Shown piece by piece: positions 46,572 through 57,891 of a stretch of 64,000 bases of DNA; within the stretch, counting starts at the first letter, position 1, and every line of letters begins with the position of its first letter. The notes below the pieces were generated by a model. That model searched no databases and was not told the origin of the DNA. It saw nothing but the letters and a program-made list of their open reading frames with translations. The stretch comes from Actinomucor elegans (taxonomy: Eukaryota; Mucoromycota; Mucoromycetes; Mucorales; Mucoraceae). Made by a program: the position numbers and the translations under genes. The stretch lies in NCBI GenBank assembly GCA_026027325.1, contig JAMSLZ010000012.1:744001-808000 (forward strand), read 5' to 3'.

Positions 46572-46767
46572 TTCTTTTAATTAATCCGAGAAAGAAAGGA
46601 AGAAACATAACGGTAGCTTATTGTTTCCAAGCATGACAAATTCTGAGTGGCTTGGTGGGTCCAGACTGGTTTTTCTTCCGAAGCTTAAATATTTTCTTAT
46701 AAATTCAATCAGCTTTTTCCGTTTACCTATAGATCTCTTTACAAATCACGCATAGAAACTAGATAAT
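46572..46767. promoter_or_regulatory. Shared divergent promoter of RLP24 and NMD3
   Basis: Only 196 bp separate the two start codons of these oppositely transcribed late pre-60S factors, so the promoters must overlap. The word ATAGATCTCT (46729-46738), also found in several spacers of this window, sits about 30 bp upstream of the NMD3 ATG. No TATA box was recognised with confidence. Confidence 0.6.
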
Positions 46768-48490
46768 ATGGACTATCATCCCGAGATTGTTGAACAATTA
46801 ATGTATGTCATTAAATAACAATGCAAACTATAGTATGCTAAACCCTTTTATTTATTCTAGTTTGGTACATAAATTTACATGTGTTTCTTTGAACCGCAGC
46901 AAAATAGACTAACATATTTTCTCTGCTTTTTGTAGTGTCCTGGCTGTGGTGCTCCCACTCCCCCTAATGCTGCCAACATGTGTGTCAACTGTATTCGTAA
47001 CGAAGTAGATATCACAGAAGGCATCCCCAAGCAAGCAACTCTTCATTTTTGTAGAAACTGTGAACGTTACTTGCAACCTCCCGGTCTCTGGGTCAACGCC
47101 CAACTTGAATCCCGAGAGCTGTTGACTTTGTGTCTCAAAAAGTTAAAGGGTCTCAACAAAGTGCGTTTAATTGATGCAGGTTTTATCTGGACAGAACCTC
47201 ACAGTAAGCGTATCAAGGTCAAGTTGACTATTCAAAAGGAAGTATTTATCAATACAATTTTGCAACAAATCTTTGAAGTGGAATATGTCGTATCTGGTCA
47301 ACAATGTGATGAATGTACTCGTTTGGCTGCGCAAAATACTTGGAAGGCTGTTGTTCAGTTGCGTCAAAAGGTTCCTCATAAGCGTACCTTTTTGTACCTC
47401 GAACAATTGATCTTGAAGCACAATGCACACAAGGATACTACCAATATTAAAGAGACAAAGGATGGTATTGATTTTTACTACGGCGCTCGTGGACATGCTA
47501 TTAAGATGGTCGAGTTTTTGAATGCTGTTGTGCCTATGAAGTAAGTGGAATTTATTATATGTTTTTTTTTGCTAGTGACTAAACGCAATAATCAGGTACA
47601 AGACTAGTGAACAGTTGATTTCCAAAGATATCCATACCAGTGTTAGTAACTACAAGTTTACTTATTCTGCTGAAATTGTGCCTGTTTGTAAGGATGATCT
47701 TGTCTGCATACCCAAGAAGCTTTCCAATAGTTTTGGTAACATCAATCAACTCTTGATCTGTACTCGTATTAGTAATTCCATTCATTTACTGGATGTCAAT
47801 ACGCTGGCTGTTGCTGATGTGTCTACTACGCAATATTACCGTCACCCTTTTGCTCCTTTGGCTAGTGCCAAGTCCTTGATTGAATATTATGTGTTGGATG
47901 TCGAACCTCTTGGTCCTATCAATGGCAAGCGTGTTCTCTGTGATGTTCATGTTGCTCGTATGTCTGATTTTGGTCGCAATGATGAGCAATTCATTGCTCG
48001 TTCCCACTTGGGTGCTATCTTGAGTCCTGGTGATACCGTCATGGGCTACGATTTGGCCCGCGCCAACTTCAACAATGAAGATTTTGATCATTTAAATTTA
48101 AACCAAATGCCCGATGTTGTGCTTGTCCGTAAAGCTTACCCTGCTCGTAGAAAGAAGACCAGACAAAGAAACTGGAAGTTGCAACAATTGGGTAAAGAAG
48201 TGGATGAAATGCTGCCTCGTAAGCAAGAACAAGCCAAGATTGAGAATGATATGGAACTATTTATGCGTGATATTGAAGAAGATCCTGAGTTCAGATCTAC
48301 TATCAATATCTTCAAGAGCGAGGCCAAGCCTGTACCTGCTGCTGCTGCTGATAATGATGCAATGACAGATAATGATGGTTCTGACGAAGAATATCCTGAG
48401 ATTTCTTTGGAAGAAATGATGGATGAAATGGCCATTAATATGGATGGTCCTGATCAAGAACAAGAGGATGAAGACATGATGCAAATGTAA
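46768..48490 (+). CDS. NMD3: 60S ribosomal export adaptor NMD3
   Basis: The product of 512 residues bridges the nascent 60S subunit to the exportin Crm1. The N-terminus has four zinc Cys pairs (CPGC, CVNC, CRNC, CDEC), and the text IPKQATLHFCRNCERYLQPP, RLIDAGFIWTEPHSKRIKVK and TFLYLEQLILKHNAH closely follows animal NMD3. The acidic C-terminus (about residues 440-512, EEYPEISLEEMMDEMAINMD) is where the leucine-rich nuclear export signal resides in the family. Exons: 46768-46802, then an apparent 4-nt exon at 46861-46864, then 46936-47540 and 47596-48490. This is the only junction set I found that keeps the frame, and it yields EQLILCPGCGAP at the join. Without the microexon the frame is lost at the first CPGC. 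Confidence 0.92.
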
Positions 48491-48650
48491 AGAAACCCCA
48501 TCTAAACTATTACTGTTACTACTATGTATATTATTACCACATCTCTGTATTATCTCTGTTATCGCATTATTGCTTTTAGTTTCTCATTTTATATGTATAC
48601 ACTTTCAAAAGACATTAGAATCAATAAAAAAAAATTTAATAATAGCAAAG

Positions 48651-48875
48651 TTATTTCGTAGTGGTGGTAGGTGTATCAGTGGTGGGTGTTGGGTTTGGCT
48701 CTTGCTCGCCAGTTCTTGTCACTTTACGGGAGATTTGATCTATAAGACCGCCAACAGCGGCAAATGGAGCAGCTACCACTTTAAAAAGGACACTGCTTCC
48801 ACCAGTTTTTGATTCACCGGCAGATGAAAATGGTTCTTTTGTAAGATGATTAGGATCTGTTGGAGTATTTGGCAT
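48651..48875 (-). CDS. Small uncharacterised protein (74 aa)
   Basis: This short ORF starts MPNTPTDPNHLTKEPFSSAG at an ATG and ends in a Thr/Pro-rich tail (PTPTTDTPTTTTK). The middle, SSVLFKVVAAPFAAVGGLID, is hydrophobic/amphipathic and could dip into a membrane. It is convergent with NMD3, 160 bp away. I do not recognise a family. The non-random composition (Pro/Thr/Ser ends, one hydrophobic stretch) and a clean ATG favour a real gene over chance, but there is no conservation evidence. Confidence 0.5.
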   Translation of the reverse strand: MPNTPTDPNHLTKEPFSSAGESKTGGSSVLFKVVAAPFAAVGGLIDQISRKVTRTGEQEPNPTPTTDTPTTTTK

Positions 48876-50017
48876 AGTGAACAATTAAAAGAGGAAAACA
48901 ATAAAACAAGATTTCTTGGAGAGTTTTTTTTTTTTTTGTGTTTGAACATACGTCATATTTGGATTATAGAAATGACGATCACTGACAGGCAGTAGCACAG
49001 CAACAGTTAGAACATTGATGATCAATTCATTGGCTGTCTGTGATTAAACACTCTTTACGTTTCAAGCTACAAAATCGCCATTGGCACAATGGCAAACTGA
49101 AATCAAACCATCATTTTCGAAGAAACTATATAATGTAATGTTCACTTTTTAATAAACTAACTGTCATAAGTGTACACTAGCTAGAGGCTGACACAGGCTG
49201 TTCTGGGTTTGAATTAAAATCGGATACGTAGCCTAACCTTGAAAAACAAGTGCCATTTGGCCATCGTTATGCCGAAATAAATTCGCAATTCACAAGGACA
49301 CTCCAGTAATTCAGCATTAATAACCCAAGCATAGGCATCAGTAATTTATGGAGGCCGATATACTACTGACAGTCGGCCATTGAAATGATATTGTTACAGT
49401 TCACATAGACAATCTCACTCAAGATAAACCAATAAACTTTTGGCTCAACTATAGGACAAGACATAGATTTCTCCAATAGCTCTGTTTTATATGGTTATAC
49501 ATATCCAATGAGCACTACAGGAGATTTAATAAATGTATGCGACAATTAAAGCGGAGATATAAAATATGCCCTTGGTCTGATTCAGTCCAGATAACCGCTT
49601 AATCGCTCGACAATAAACCGAGTTGTATCAATGGTTCCCGAAACTTGCTCTTTACAAGAAAATAATCTGCATAACCGCACATTGCAAGTATCTTTTAAAA
49701 AATTGTGTTTCATTTCAATTTGGGTATAGTATTTCTGTGCTGTCAGTGCTTGGAATCTGCGGATATAGTAACGATTTATCAGTTAGCATCCTCCTTTTTA
49801 TTTACAGTATCTTGTTTGTAACCCGTGTACTAATCACAAGGTAATACAGTAATCTGTTTGAAAGTGTCTGTGTGTGTTTCCCCAACCTTTATACGTCATT
49901 TAAACTGTTCTCACACGCTTTAAATAACAATACTTTTTTTTTCTTTGGTTTTGTAAAACCGTCTTTTTTTTTTTTTTTTTTTTTTTCTTTCTTTTCTTTT
50001 TTTTTTACATACGCAAT
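48876..50017. other. Spacer and bHLH promoter region with T-rich tract
   Basis: AT-rich DNA with no recognised gene. About 120 bp upstream of the bHLH start the plus strand becomes strongly T-rich (T runs at 49934-49943 and 49964-50006, broken by a few C). It could be a nucleosome-depleted promoter tract. A tRNA-like string near 49075 was examined and rejected. Confidence 0.5.
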
Positions 50018-50750
50018 ATGTTTAACGTACAGTTTCAACAGTCATCTTATCATGATCAGCAACATCAGCAGCAACAGCAGCAACAGCAGCAAAAGGCATT
50101 TCCTTCTCCGATAACTACTTCATCATTGGACTCACCACCTAATAAAACAAAAATGAATCATTCTTATATGCCTTTACCACCCAATTCACCGCCCAATTAT
50201 GACAACAGACAGCAGCAGCAGCAGCAATATGATTATATGTCACAACAGCCTATACCTATACCCAGTACTGCTAGCTCAAATGATCCATTGGTATCGCCTA
50301 CAAGTCCAGGAGGTAGTTTAGAAGATGAGATTGTACAAAGAAAGTAAGTAGAGTTTAATATTCTGTTGATATTGACTAACTATTAATAGCATGCAACACA
50401 TCTTTGAAAAAAAGAGACGAAGAAGAGAAAGCCATAATGCAGTTGAACGTAGAAGAAGAGACAATATCAATGATCGAATAACTGAATTAGCCACGCTACT
50501 ACCAGATAGAGACGCAGTGAAATCCAACAAAGGTACTATTCTACGCAAATCAGTAGATCATATTCGATTATTACACGATAAATTGAGACAGCATCAGCAA
50601 CGTATCCAAGAACTTGAGAGTATGTTGGATATATATCACCTTAGGACAAATACAAATATGATCCCGCCTGGACATCCTTTAGATCTATCTTCAATACAAC
50701 CGCATCTAACCAATCAGCAACAATCATTTCATCAAAGAAGAGAAGGTTAA
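50018..50750 (+). CDS. bHLH-leucine zipper transcription factor (MITF/USF-like)
   Basis: Two exons (50018-50343 and 50390-50750) encode about 228 residues. The N-terminus is Gln-rich with CAG/CAA-coded runs ([16 protein letters not shown] and [12 protein letters not shown]) and Pro/Ser-rich segments, typical of an activation domain. The second exon opens with the basic region [20 protein letters not shown], which has the H-E-R residues that read the E-box CACGTG. It continues as helix 1 ([11 protein letters not shown]), a loop with KSNKGTIL, helix 2 ([14 protein letters not shown]) and a short zipper ([14 protein letters not shown]). The ERRRRxNINDRIxEL wording resembles MITF/TFE and USF members. 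A nuclear E-box regulator is therefore expected; target genes are unknown. Confidence 0.88.
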
Positions 50751-52089
50751 TAATTTATATGAATGTTGCTTACTATATACTCTATATTATACTTTTTTTT
50801 TTTTACAATATATATATATTATATATATATAAGATCTTAATACTATATACTCTATCAATTTATATAAAATTTCTTTTTTCTCTCTCTCTTTTTTTTGTTT
50901 CTATCAATATATTTATCTATTATCGATATGCCATTGATTAAAACCATATGATCTAATCATACATGCTGAGCAGCTGATCTATGTAAGCCACCCTTGCATG
51001 AATCTAGGTACGGCAGTAACGAGCTAATCATAACTATGAGGCACCCATTAACTATTCTATGATACCACTGTTCAAATCAACGCTTATCACCAATATATGC
51101 ACAGTTGTTTTCAGCGTGCTTCATAACCCCCTTGCTGTTACAACCAATACTTCATATGCATTCATGCAAATTTTCCCTCCCAAAAAGTGACATGTATGGC
51201 TAGACAGCATGATTTCATTTGAATTGTTTTGCTTGAAACCAAAACGGTTCATTTGCCAATGCCTTCCTTTTAATTTATGCATGCTGTCTATTGGTACATA
51301 TCCATTATAAGCCTTACAAACATCCAATCGAGATTGCGTCTAAAATGCTATTTGCATATGGTCAATTGAGAACAGATTTTCATTGGCGACGGAGATTGAG
51401 CATAGGATACACCGCCATCCATTTGTTCGATACATCTGTTGAAATTATACAAACTTGTCTAGCTCGATAACTAACTTTATAAAGACTTAAGATAGCTATG
51501 AAGTGGAAATAGTTTTGCAATAATACATACATTTCATCAGACGCTCGCGGAATGTCAATATATATATACGGTTTTTTTTTTTCCCTTATCAAGTTTAATC
51601 TTTTATAAAACTTGAATCATTCAACAGATAACTCAACCCCATACAGCATATATGAAGTGATTGCATCACCAATTCGTACTGATCATTTCTTATATGGCAA
51701 ATTATGTTTATTGGTCTATCTCTGAGCTCAAGCATTCTCAGAAAATCACAGCCTGGGAAATTGTCAGGGCGGCCTAATTAAATGATCTCTCCACCGATCT
51801 CGGTCAAATGTCACATTTGATTAGAAGATCATACTTAGAATGAGTTTATTGCATCTATTAAACCTAGACATCCATTCCCATTTTCTTTGCTCCATTGAAT
51901 GCAGTGTGCGCATTGGATGATTTACAAACTTCATTAGCCAAATGTTGCAGGTACAGAAGAAGAAAGCCCGAACTGAAACGGTGACTGTCCTAAGGTAGAC
52001 AGGCCATTCGGAGTTCCTATACCGAGTAACAACATGAACATTTTTTCTCTCTACCTGGATACCTCCTTAACACTAGAAAACTAATCATA
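50751..52089. other. AT-rich spacer
   Basis: No gene was recognised. TA-rich low-complexity DNA lies at about 50810-50935. The region contains one of the best copies of the dispersed spacer repeat (GGTCAAATGTCACATTTGATTA, 51802-51823), about 270 bp upstream of the MetAP1 start. Confidence 0.5.
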
Positions 52090-53717
52090 ATGTCTGCCAG
52101 TGATCATGTTTGTTTGACTGAAGGCTGTGGTAAAACCGCCACCCTTCAATGTCCCACTTGTATCAAATTGAAAATCGAAGGCTCTTATTTCTGTTCTCAA
52201 GACTGCTTCAAGAAGAACTGGGTAAATTTGCACACACAAAAAAAAAAGCGTTTTGTCAATTCGAGGAATTAACATTTGAGGTGGGGGGTGTTTGTTAGGC
52301 TCAACATAAGTTGGTTCATAAGGCAAAGATTGAAAGTAATAAAGTGCTCTTTACCAAGAATAGGATGATAGTTCTAATAAAGCTTTGTTATTATAGGCGA
52401 ACCTCATAACCCTTTCCCCAACTATCGTTACACTGGTGACCTTCAAGCTGTTTACCCTCTTTCTCCTAGACGTGAAGTTCCTGAGGGAATTATGCGCCGT
52501 AAGTAGAAACAAAATGAACCCCTGTTTAGACGGCAATAATTGATATTGTTTTGTAGCTGATTATGCCGAAACCAGTATTCCTATTTCTGAACAAAATGTT
52601 CGTAATAGCTCCACCATCAAGGTTTTAAATGAAGAGGAAATTGAAGGTATGCGTAAAGTGTGCAAGGTAACTACAGAGATATGCGTGTTGGCCTAGAAAG
52701 ATAGCTCATATACTGTATTATATCTCCAGATTTCTCGCGAAGTTCTTGATATTGGTGCTGCTGCAATTCGTCCTGGTATCACTACAGATGAAATTGGTAA
52801 AACGCATTCTTGAAGAACCCACTGCATAATATTAACACATCCTACTATATAAGATGAAATCATTCACAAGGCTACTATTGAGCGTGGTGCTTATCCTTCA
52901 CCATTAAATTATTACAAGTTCCCTAAATCTGTCTGCACGTAAGTGATCTTCTGACCAATGAATTGCCATGTTAGATTGACACATTATATATATATATAAA
53001 AAAAACAAAGATCTGTCAACGAAGTCATTTGTCACGGTATTCCAGATAAGCGTCCTTTAAAGGACGGTGATATTGTAAATCTCGATGTCACCTGTTACTA
53101 CAACGGCTTCCATGGTGATATGAATGAAACTTACTGTGTTGGTAACGTCGATGCCAACGGTAAGCTCTTGGTCAAGACTGCCAAAGAATGTTTAGAAAAG
53201 TCGATTGCCATGGGTAATATAAACCAGCAGTATATGACAACATGTTACTGATTTTGTTTTGTAATATAGTGAAACCTGGTGTTAGATATCGTGATTTTGG
53301 CAAGGTCATTGAGGAACACGCTAAAAAAAACGGTTTCTCTGTTGTACGTACCTTCAGCGGCCATGGTATTAACCAGCTTTTCCATTGTGCACCTAATGTA
53401 CCTCATTATAACAGTAAGTTATTCTCGTTGAGCGTTCACTACAGTGTCTGATATTTTTGAATTAGATAATAAGGCTATTGGTATCATGAAGCCAGGCCAT
53501 TGTTTCACTATTGAGCCTATGATCTGTGAAGGCGGATGGAGAGATGAAATCTGGTAAGTTTGTATCTCTGATACATGTATATAAACGGAATCACTCTAAC
53601 TCTGTTTCTTGTAGGCCCGATAATTGGACTGCTGTCACTTGTGATGGCAAGCGTTCTGCTCAGTTCGAGCATACTTTGCTTGTCACTGAGACAGGTTGTG
53701 AGATCCTTACGAAATAA
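52090..53717 (+). CDS. MAP1: Methionine aminopeptidase 1
   Basis: This multi-exon gene encodes about 380 residues. An N-terminal MYND-like zinc finger ([34 protein letters not shown]) mediates ribosome association in the eukaryotic type 1 family. The pita-bread catalytic domain follows: [51 protein letters not shown] (continuing VICHGIPD). The metal-ligand segments are intact: [18 protein letters not shown] (two Asp), [12 protein letters not shown] (His), FTIEPMI (Glu) and [12 protein letters not shown] (Glu). It removes initiator Met from nascent cytosolic proteins. At least eight short introns interrupt it, one with an AT-repeat (about 52984-53000). Codons and content look like a housekeeping gene. 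Confidence 0.94.
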
Positions 53718-53932
53718 TAGAAATCTATTAGAGATACACACACACATACATTTTATCTGCACTATAATCCATCTCATTCTTCATTCAACAAAGATATATG
53801 TTCTTTAGATAAAAAAAAAAAGGTTTACATGGTAGTATATATTAAGTAGTAATGTAAGGTATTGAACGATGAGGGATATCTATAATTTGCTATATACAAG
53901 GGGGGAGGGGAGGGGACTTGAGGGAATTTTGC

Positions 53933-54742
53933 TCAAGGTAGTACTTGGCTAGTAGGCTGAATAAGGCGCTTGACAAAAGTTGATGCACTACTTTTGAGAA
54001 TGCATTGATACAATATCTACATCGTAATATTAGCATAGAATAAGCTTTATGCCAAGTCATGTAAATTAAATACCTCATGCCTTCTTTGAGCATCTGTTAA
54101 GGACAAGTTCAAAGCGTCCTGTAGAGCTGTAGTCATCGCCGCTACACCTTCAGTTGCAGTAATGATGCCCTTTTCTGCATTAAATTCTGAACCTTGTGAC
54201 AATATTAAAGGCGCATAATGATGATGCTGGCAAACAACAAATTCCTGTGCTAAAACTGCAGTGGAAGCATGCGACCCCATAAATACACCCACATCTGAAG
54301 CGGTCATCAAAGCAGCCTGTTCTTCGTCATCGATGTCTTGATGGTAAAAATGGACTGGTACACATTCTGTTGTGCCATATAACTGATTGATTTGGCGCAC
54401 AAGCTCAGGTACTGCTGTTAGTTCGCTGTTAGGTACCTCAGTCGTACACACTTGGATCAGGACAATATCGGCATGGTGACTGGCTAAAACGTTGGTAAAC
54501 GCAGCCAAGTTGCTGATAACATGGGCTACGTGAGTATCACGACAAAAAACAATACGCTTATTAGGGAAAAGACGACGGATAGAGTCGGCTCTCTTAACAA
54601 TGGAAGGCTTGTTTAGAGTTTGATTGATGATGTTTCCAAGGAGTGTGTCAAGTTGCTGTGTTGAAGCTGTGAGGTGGCTACGAATGGTTGTAGAAGGAGT
54701 AGCAGTTGCAAAATGGTGAGTTTCTGATACAGCTTGGATCAT
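53933..54742 (-). CDS. Short trehalose-6-phosphate synthase-like protein, predicted inactive
   Basis: Two exons (54742-54074 and 54016-53933) join in phase 0 to a 250-residue protein. It matches only the second Rossmann half of GT20 trehalose-phosphate synthase: IVFCRDTHVAHVISNLAAFT, ADIVLIQVCTTEVPNSE, then PELVRQINQLYGTTECVPVH, then SDVGVFMGSHASTAVLAQEF, then a C-terminal AMTTALQDALNLSLTDAQRR. The family segment DRLDYIKG, with the nucleotide-binding Lys, reads RDTHVAHV here. The sugar-phosphate motif DGMNLV reads HASTAVL. Full-length enzymes are about 470-500 aa, so the N-terminal half is absent and the key residues are changed. It is probably a non-catalytic regulator or a relic that remains open. 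If the second exon is not spliced in, the protein ends VFNLHDLA. The residue-level comparison is from memory of the family. Confidence 0.7.
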
Positions 54743-57660
54743 AGTAATGATAGTTTAAGAGGGAATAAAAAAGACAAAAAATAAAATAAAATAAAAAACT
54801 TCTTAATCATATACTTTTATATTCTTTATCATTTGGTGAATGGCTATGGCGCAATGAGATGATTAATCAACCAATCTTATCCATTGGTGTAACTGCTACT
54901 GCTGGAAAGAAATTTTCCGCCCCCCCGGAAAAGAATGAATAGCCTTTTGATAAAAATTATTTTCCAAGTTTGGGTGGCTGGATTTGCTCGGCCCCAGAGT
55001 GATAAGGAATAGCCATGCATCTAAACTTGGCAATAGGATGACGAAGCTAATGCTGGGATTGATATGATGATTATTGGTAGTAGAATACAGGTAACACAAT
55101 GGCAATGGCCGGGATATCTGGTAATACAGATAAGAAAACAGCTTGACCGTGTGGGGTATTATCGAAAACCGACTTCACCGTAATCTCTATTTGATATTGG
55201 AAGATTAGCGATCTACTTTTTAATTTAATACAAGTTCAATCAGAAAAAGTTTCACCATATCATCGATTCCAGAACATTAAGTATATTGATATTCTATCTC
55301 GTTCTCATAATAGCACACTACTCAGATGAAACATTAGATACAGGCGGAACGAGAGAAATAGAGATAACTAAAGATTAATTTACTAATGTATACTGTATAA
55401 AGCCATTATCCGCCCTTTCAGTGCAGATATGCGCTTCACAAGGCCTTATAGGCTCATAACTTATCATGAATAATAGGACACATCATCGAATACAACAGGA
55501 TATACACAAGTACTATTCTGACTCATAGGTTTACGTTGCGCTTGATCTGATTTTCCTATGGCCCGCTTAAATATACCCCGCTTGGATCCTATTGGCTTCT
55601 ATGCAAGAAACAAATATATACTAATAAATACTTGGTGTATCGAGAGCTACAGTTGAACTGCATATTATGGCTAAAAGACCCTCAATATCCTTTAGGAATT
55701 GATGTAGAAACATCACACAGGTGCCACTACGAATTTTCTCGATTCCTATTGGCTGTCTGTAACTAAACGAATATGGCAGCAGCTTATAGAACCCAAAAAT
55801 GAATTTTTATCTAGAAATTTGATCGTTTTTATGAAAGGCAGCTATGAATAAACAAAAGAATCCTTAATTAAGTTTGTGTAAAATTAAAAAAGTATGCTTA
55901 ACAATGTAAACTTCTCTCTTTCTTGCTTTTTTTTTTAAAAAAAAAATTAAAATTATGATATCATAGATAAAGGCAACTTTTCATATCTTTAAGAAATGCC
56001 GCTTTAATCGAAGATTACATAATACATAGTAAACTTTGCAAGATGCATATTTCATTTTCATGAATGCAGGAAATGTACATTACTTAATAATTGTCCCCGC
56101 AAATGCTTTCTTCATGCTTTATTAAAAAAAAAGTTTGAATATTTCGACCTAAGGATAAACCCTGAGATTTTTATTTTTTATTTTAACATTACGTTCTTTG
56201 GCTAATTTTGGTTTAATGATGCACTTGATCATTTGTGCGTGTTTAAATTGACAACATTCCATCTACCATGAGCATTACTTGATGAAAGGAGTATAAGCAT
56301 ATCATAGATTAGCGATTGACCCTCGACTTCTTGCATATATGAATTAGAACTAAGTATAGAATCCTCGAGCAATTCCGATATAACCTCAAAATGAACTACT
56401 ATGCATCAAGCCAATCTTTTATTTGACTAAAGCACAAAGTGTATATTAAACTACTGATAATTATAGCGTTAATTATTTTCATGTATATTCAAACCAAATG
56501 TAAAGATCTATAGATCTCTTGCCTGTTCCTAGTTTAATGTCTCGTTTGATTATGAGTTCTTACAGGATGAGACATTGCATCGAACGATCTCAATTAAATT
56601 GATGATGGAATTGCTTTATTCAACTTGTCGGTCTCTTTTATTAAAATATATATATTCTTAGCGACATGGTTGCCTAATTACAACTTTCAATAGTTCTGAT
56701 TAATGTTATGGCAAATTTAATGCGGAAAGAAAAAAAAATTGATATTGTAAAGAACCTGATTGGAATATCTGCCGAGGAATAACGAAAAATAAAATAAACT
56801 GTAGGATGGCCTGATTCGCAAATTAAGCATCCGTTGATTGAATTTGCACGTCTGAGCGCTTCACTGTTTCTCGGTGCACGGCTGTGCAAAAAATCTATCC
56901 CTTTTTTAGACAGAAATTGCCGTGTCTTTGTTACAAATCTTCATTGTAGCTTTTAAAGTTTCTCAAATCGAACGATTTAGCACAGTCTATATCAGATCAT
57001 GCACTTAACCTTAACGTTTGGCCGAAGTCCGCAATGAATTTATTATTAAAAAAAAAAAAAATCAAATGCTACATATCTATACAGATCTCTGAAACGTGAT
57101 GATCCCTTGATTGCATAATATATGAAGTAGCATAAGAAAACCTTGCGTTGAAAAAAACGTTCGAGTTACCTAAAAGTCATTTACGCTTACCTCTTCCAGA
57201 GTCCTCCGCGGAATCTCTCTTAATAAAGGAAAGAAAATGCTTAGTTTAAGGAAACCACGCCATTGGACATGCAATCACGAGCAAAAATAATAAAAAAACA
57301 AACACTCTTAAAAGAAGTTACCATTTGGTCTAGGAGTTATGAGATAAATCAACTAGTCAAAGACGCCTTTCAATCGCAATCCTTGGGGGGTCTGTCGTAT
57401 TATACAGATATAACGTGATGATCAGAGGAACTGATATCGCATTGACTCTTACAGAAAAATATATCTACATGTGATGCATAAGCATAAGAATTGATTGAAT
57501 ATAAAGGTTCTTTTATTAAAGATAGAATTGAATAATGATATGATATAGGATGTATGGTATGTTACATGAGGCATTGAAAGACGTGCGCATGGTTTGGGGC
57601 ACTGGTGGTTATAATATAACAGTGTGGTATAGATCATAGAAAGCTGCTCGGCATAAAGTA
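54743..57660. other. Large AT-rich gene-poor stretch
   Basis: About 2.9 kb without a convincing gene. It contains dispersed repeat words (GTGTATATTAA near 56439, ATAGATCTCT at 56510, AATGTCTCGTTTGATTA near 56536, CAGATCTCT near 57082) and poly-A/T tracts (55928-55945, 57045-57060). The first several hundred bases upstream of 54742 should be the promoter of the TPS-like gene. ORFs at 54896, 56674 and 57449 on the minus strand have biased composition and are not supported. Confidence 0.5.
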
Positions 57661-57804
57661 TCATGTCAATCCGACAGTAGTAGGCGCTGTTGTTGGATGA
57701 TAATAGAGACGATGTTTTTCTTCTTTTTGATCTTGTTCGTCTTTGATCATTGTAGTGACAAACTTGAGAAATACCAAGAATAAGATGATTGAATGAAGTA
57801 CCAT
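57661..57804 (-). CDS. Possible 47-aa single-pass membrane protein
   Basis: A short ORF starts MVLHSIILFLVFLKFVTTMI, a single hydrophobic helix, followed by a charged segment (KDEQDQKEEKHRLYYH) and TTAPTTVGLT. The hydrophobic-then-charged design is typical of small mitochondrial or ER membrane peptides. It lies downstream of and on the same strand as Mgm101, 87 bp after its stop. No family was recognised; it may be a chance ORF. Confidence 0.4.
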   Translation of the reverse strand: MVLHSIILFLVFLKFVTTMIKDEQDQKEEKHRLYYHPTTAPTTVGLT

Positions 57805-57891
57805 GATTGATTAGAAAGAAGAGAGAAACGCAGTTTTTATTATTATTAATTCTCCTCTATTTATATTAGAGCGTATCACATTATGATAAAG

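Noticed and set aside
49075..49110. tRNA-like string with TGGC..AATGG
   Set aside because: No matching acceptor stem, anticodon arm or B-box at the required spacing.
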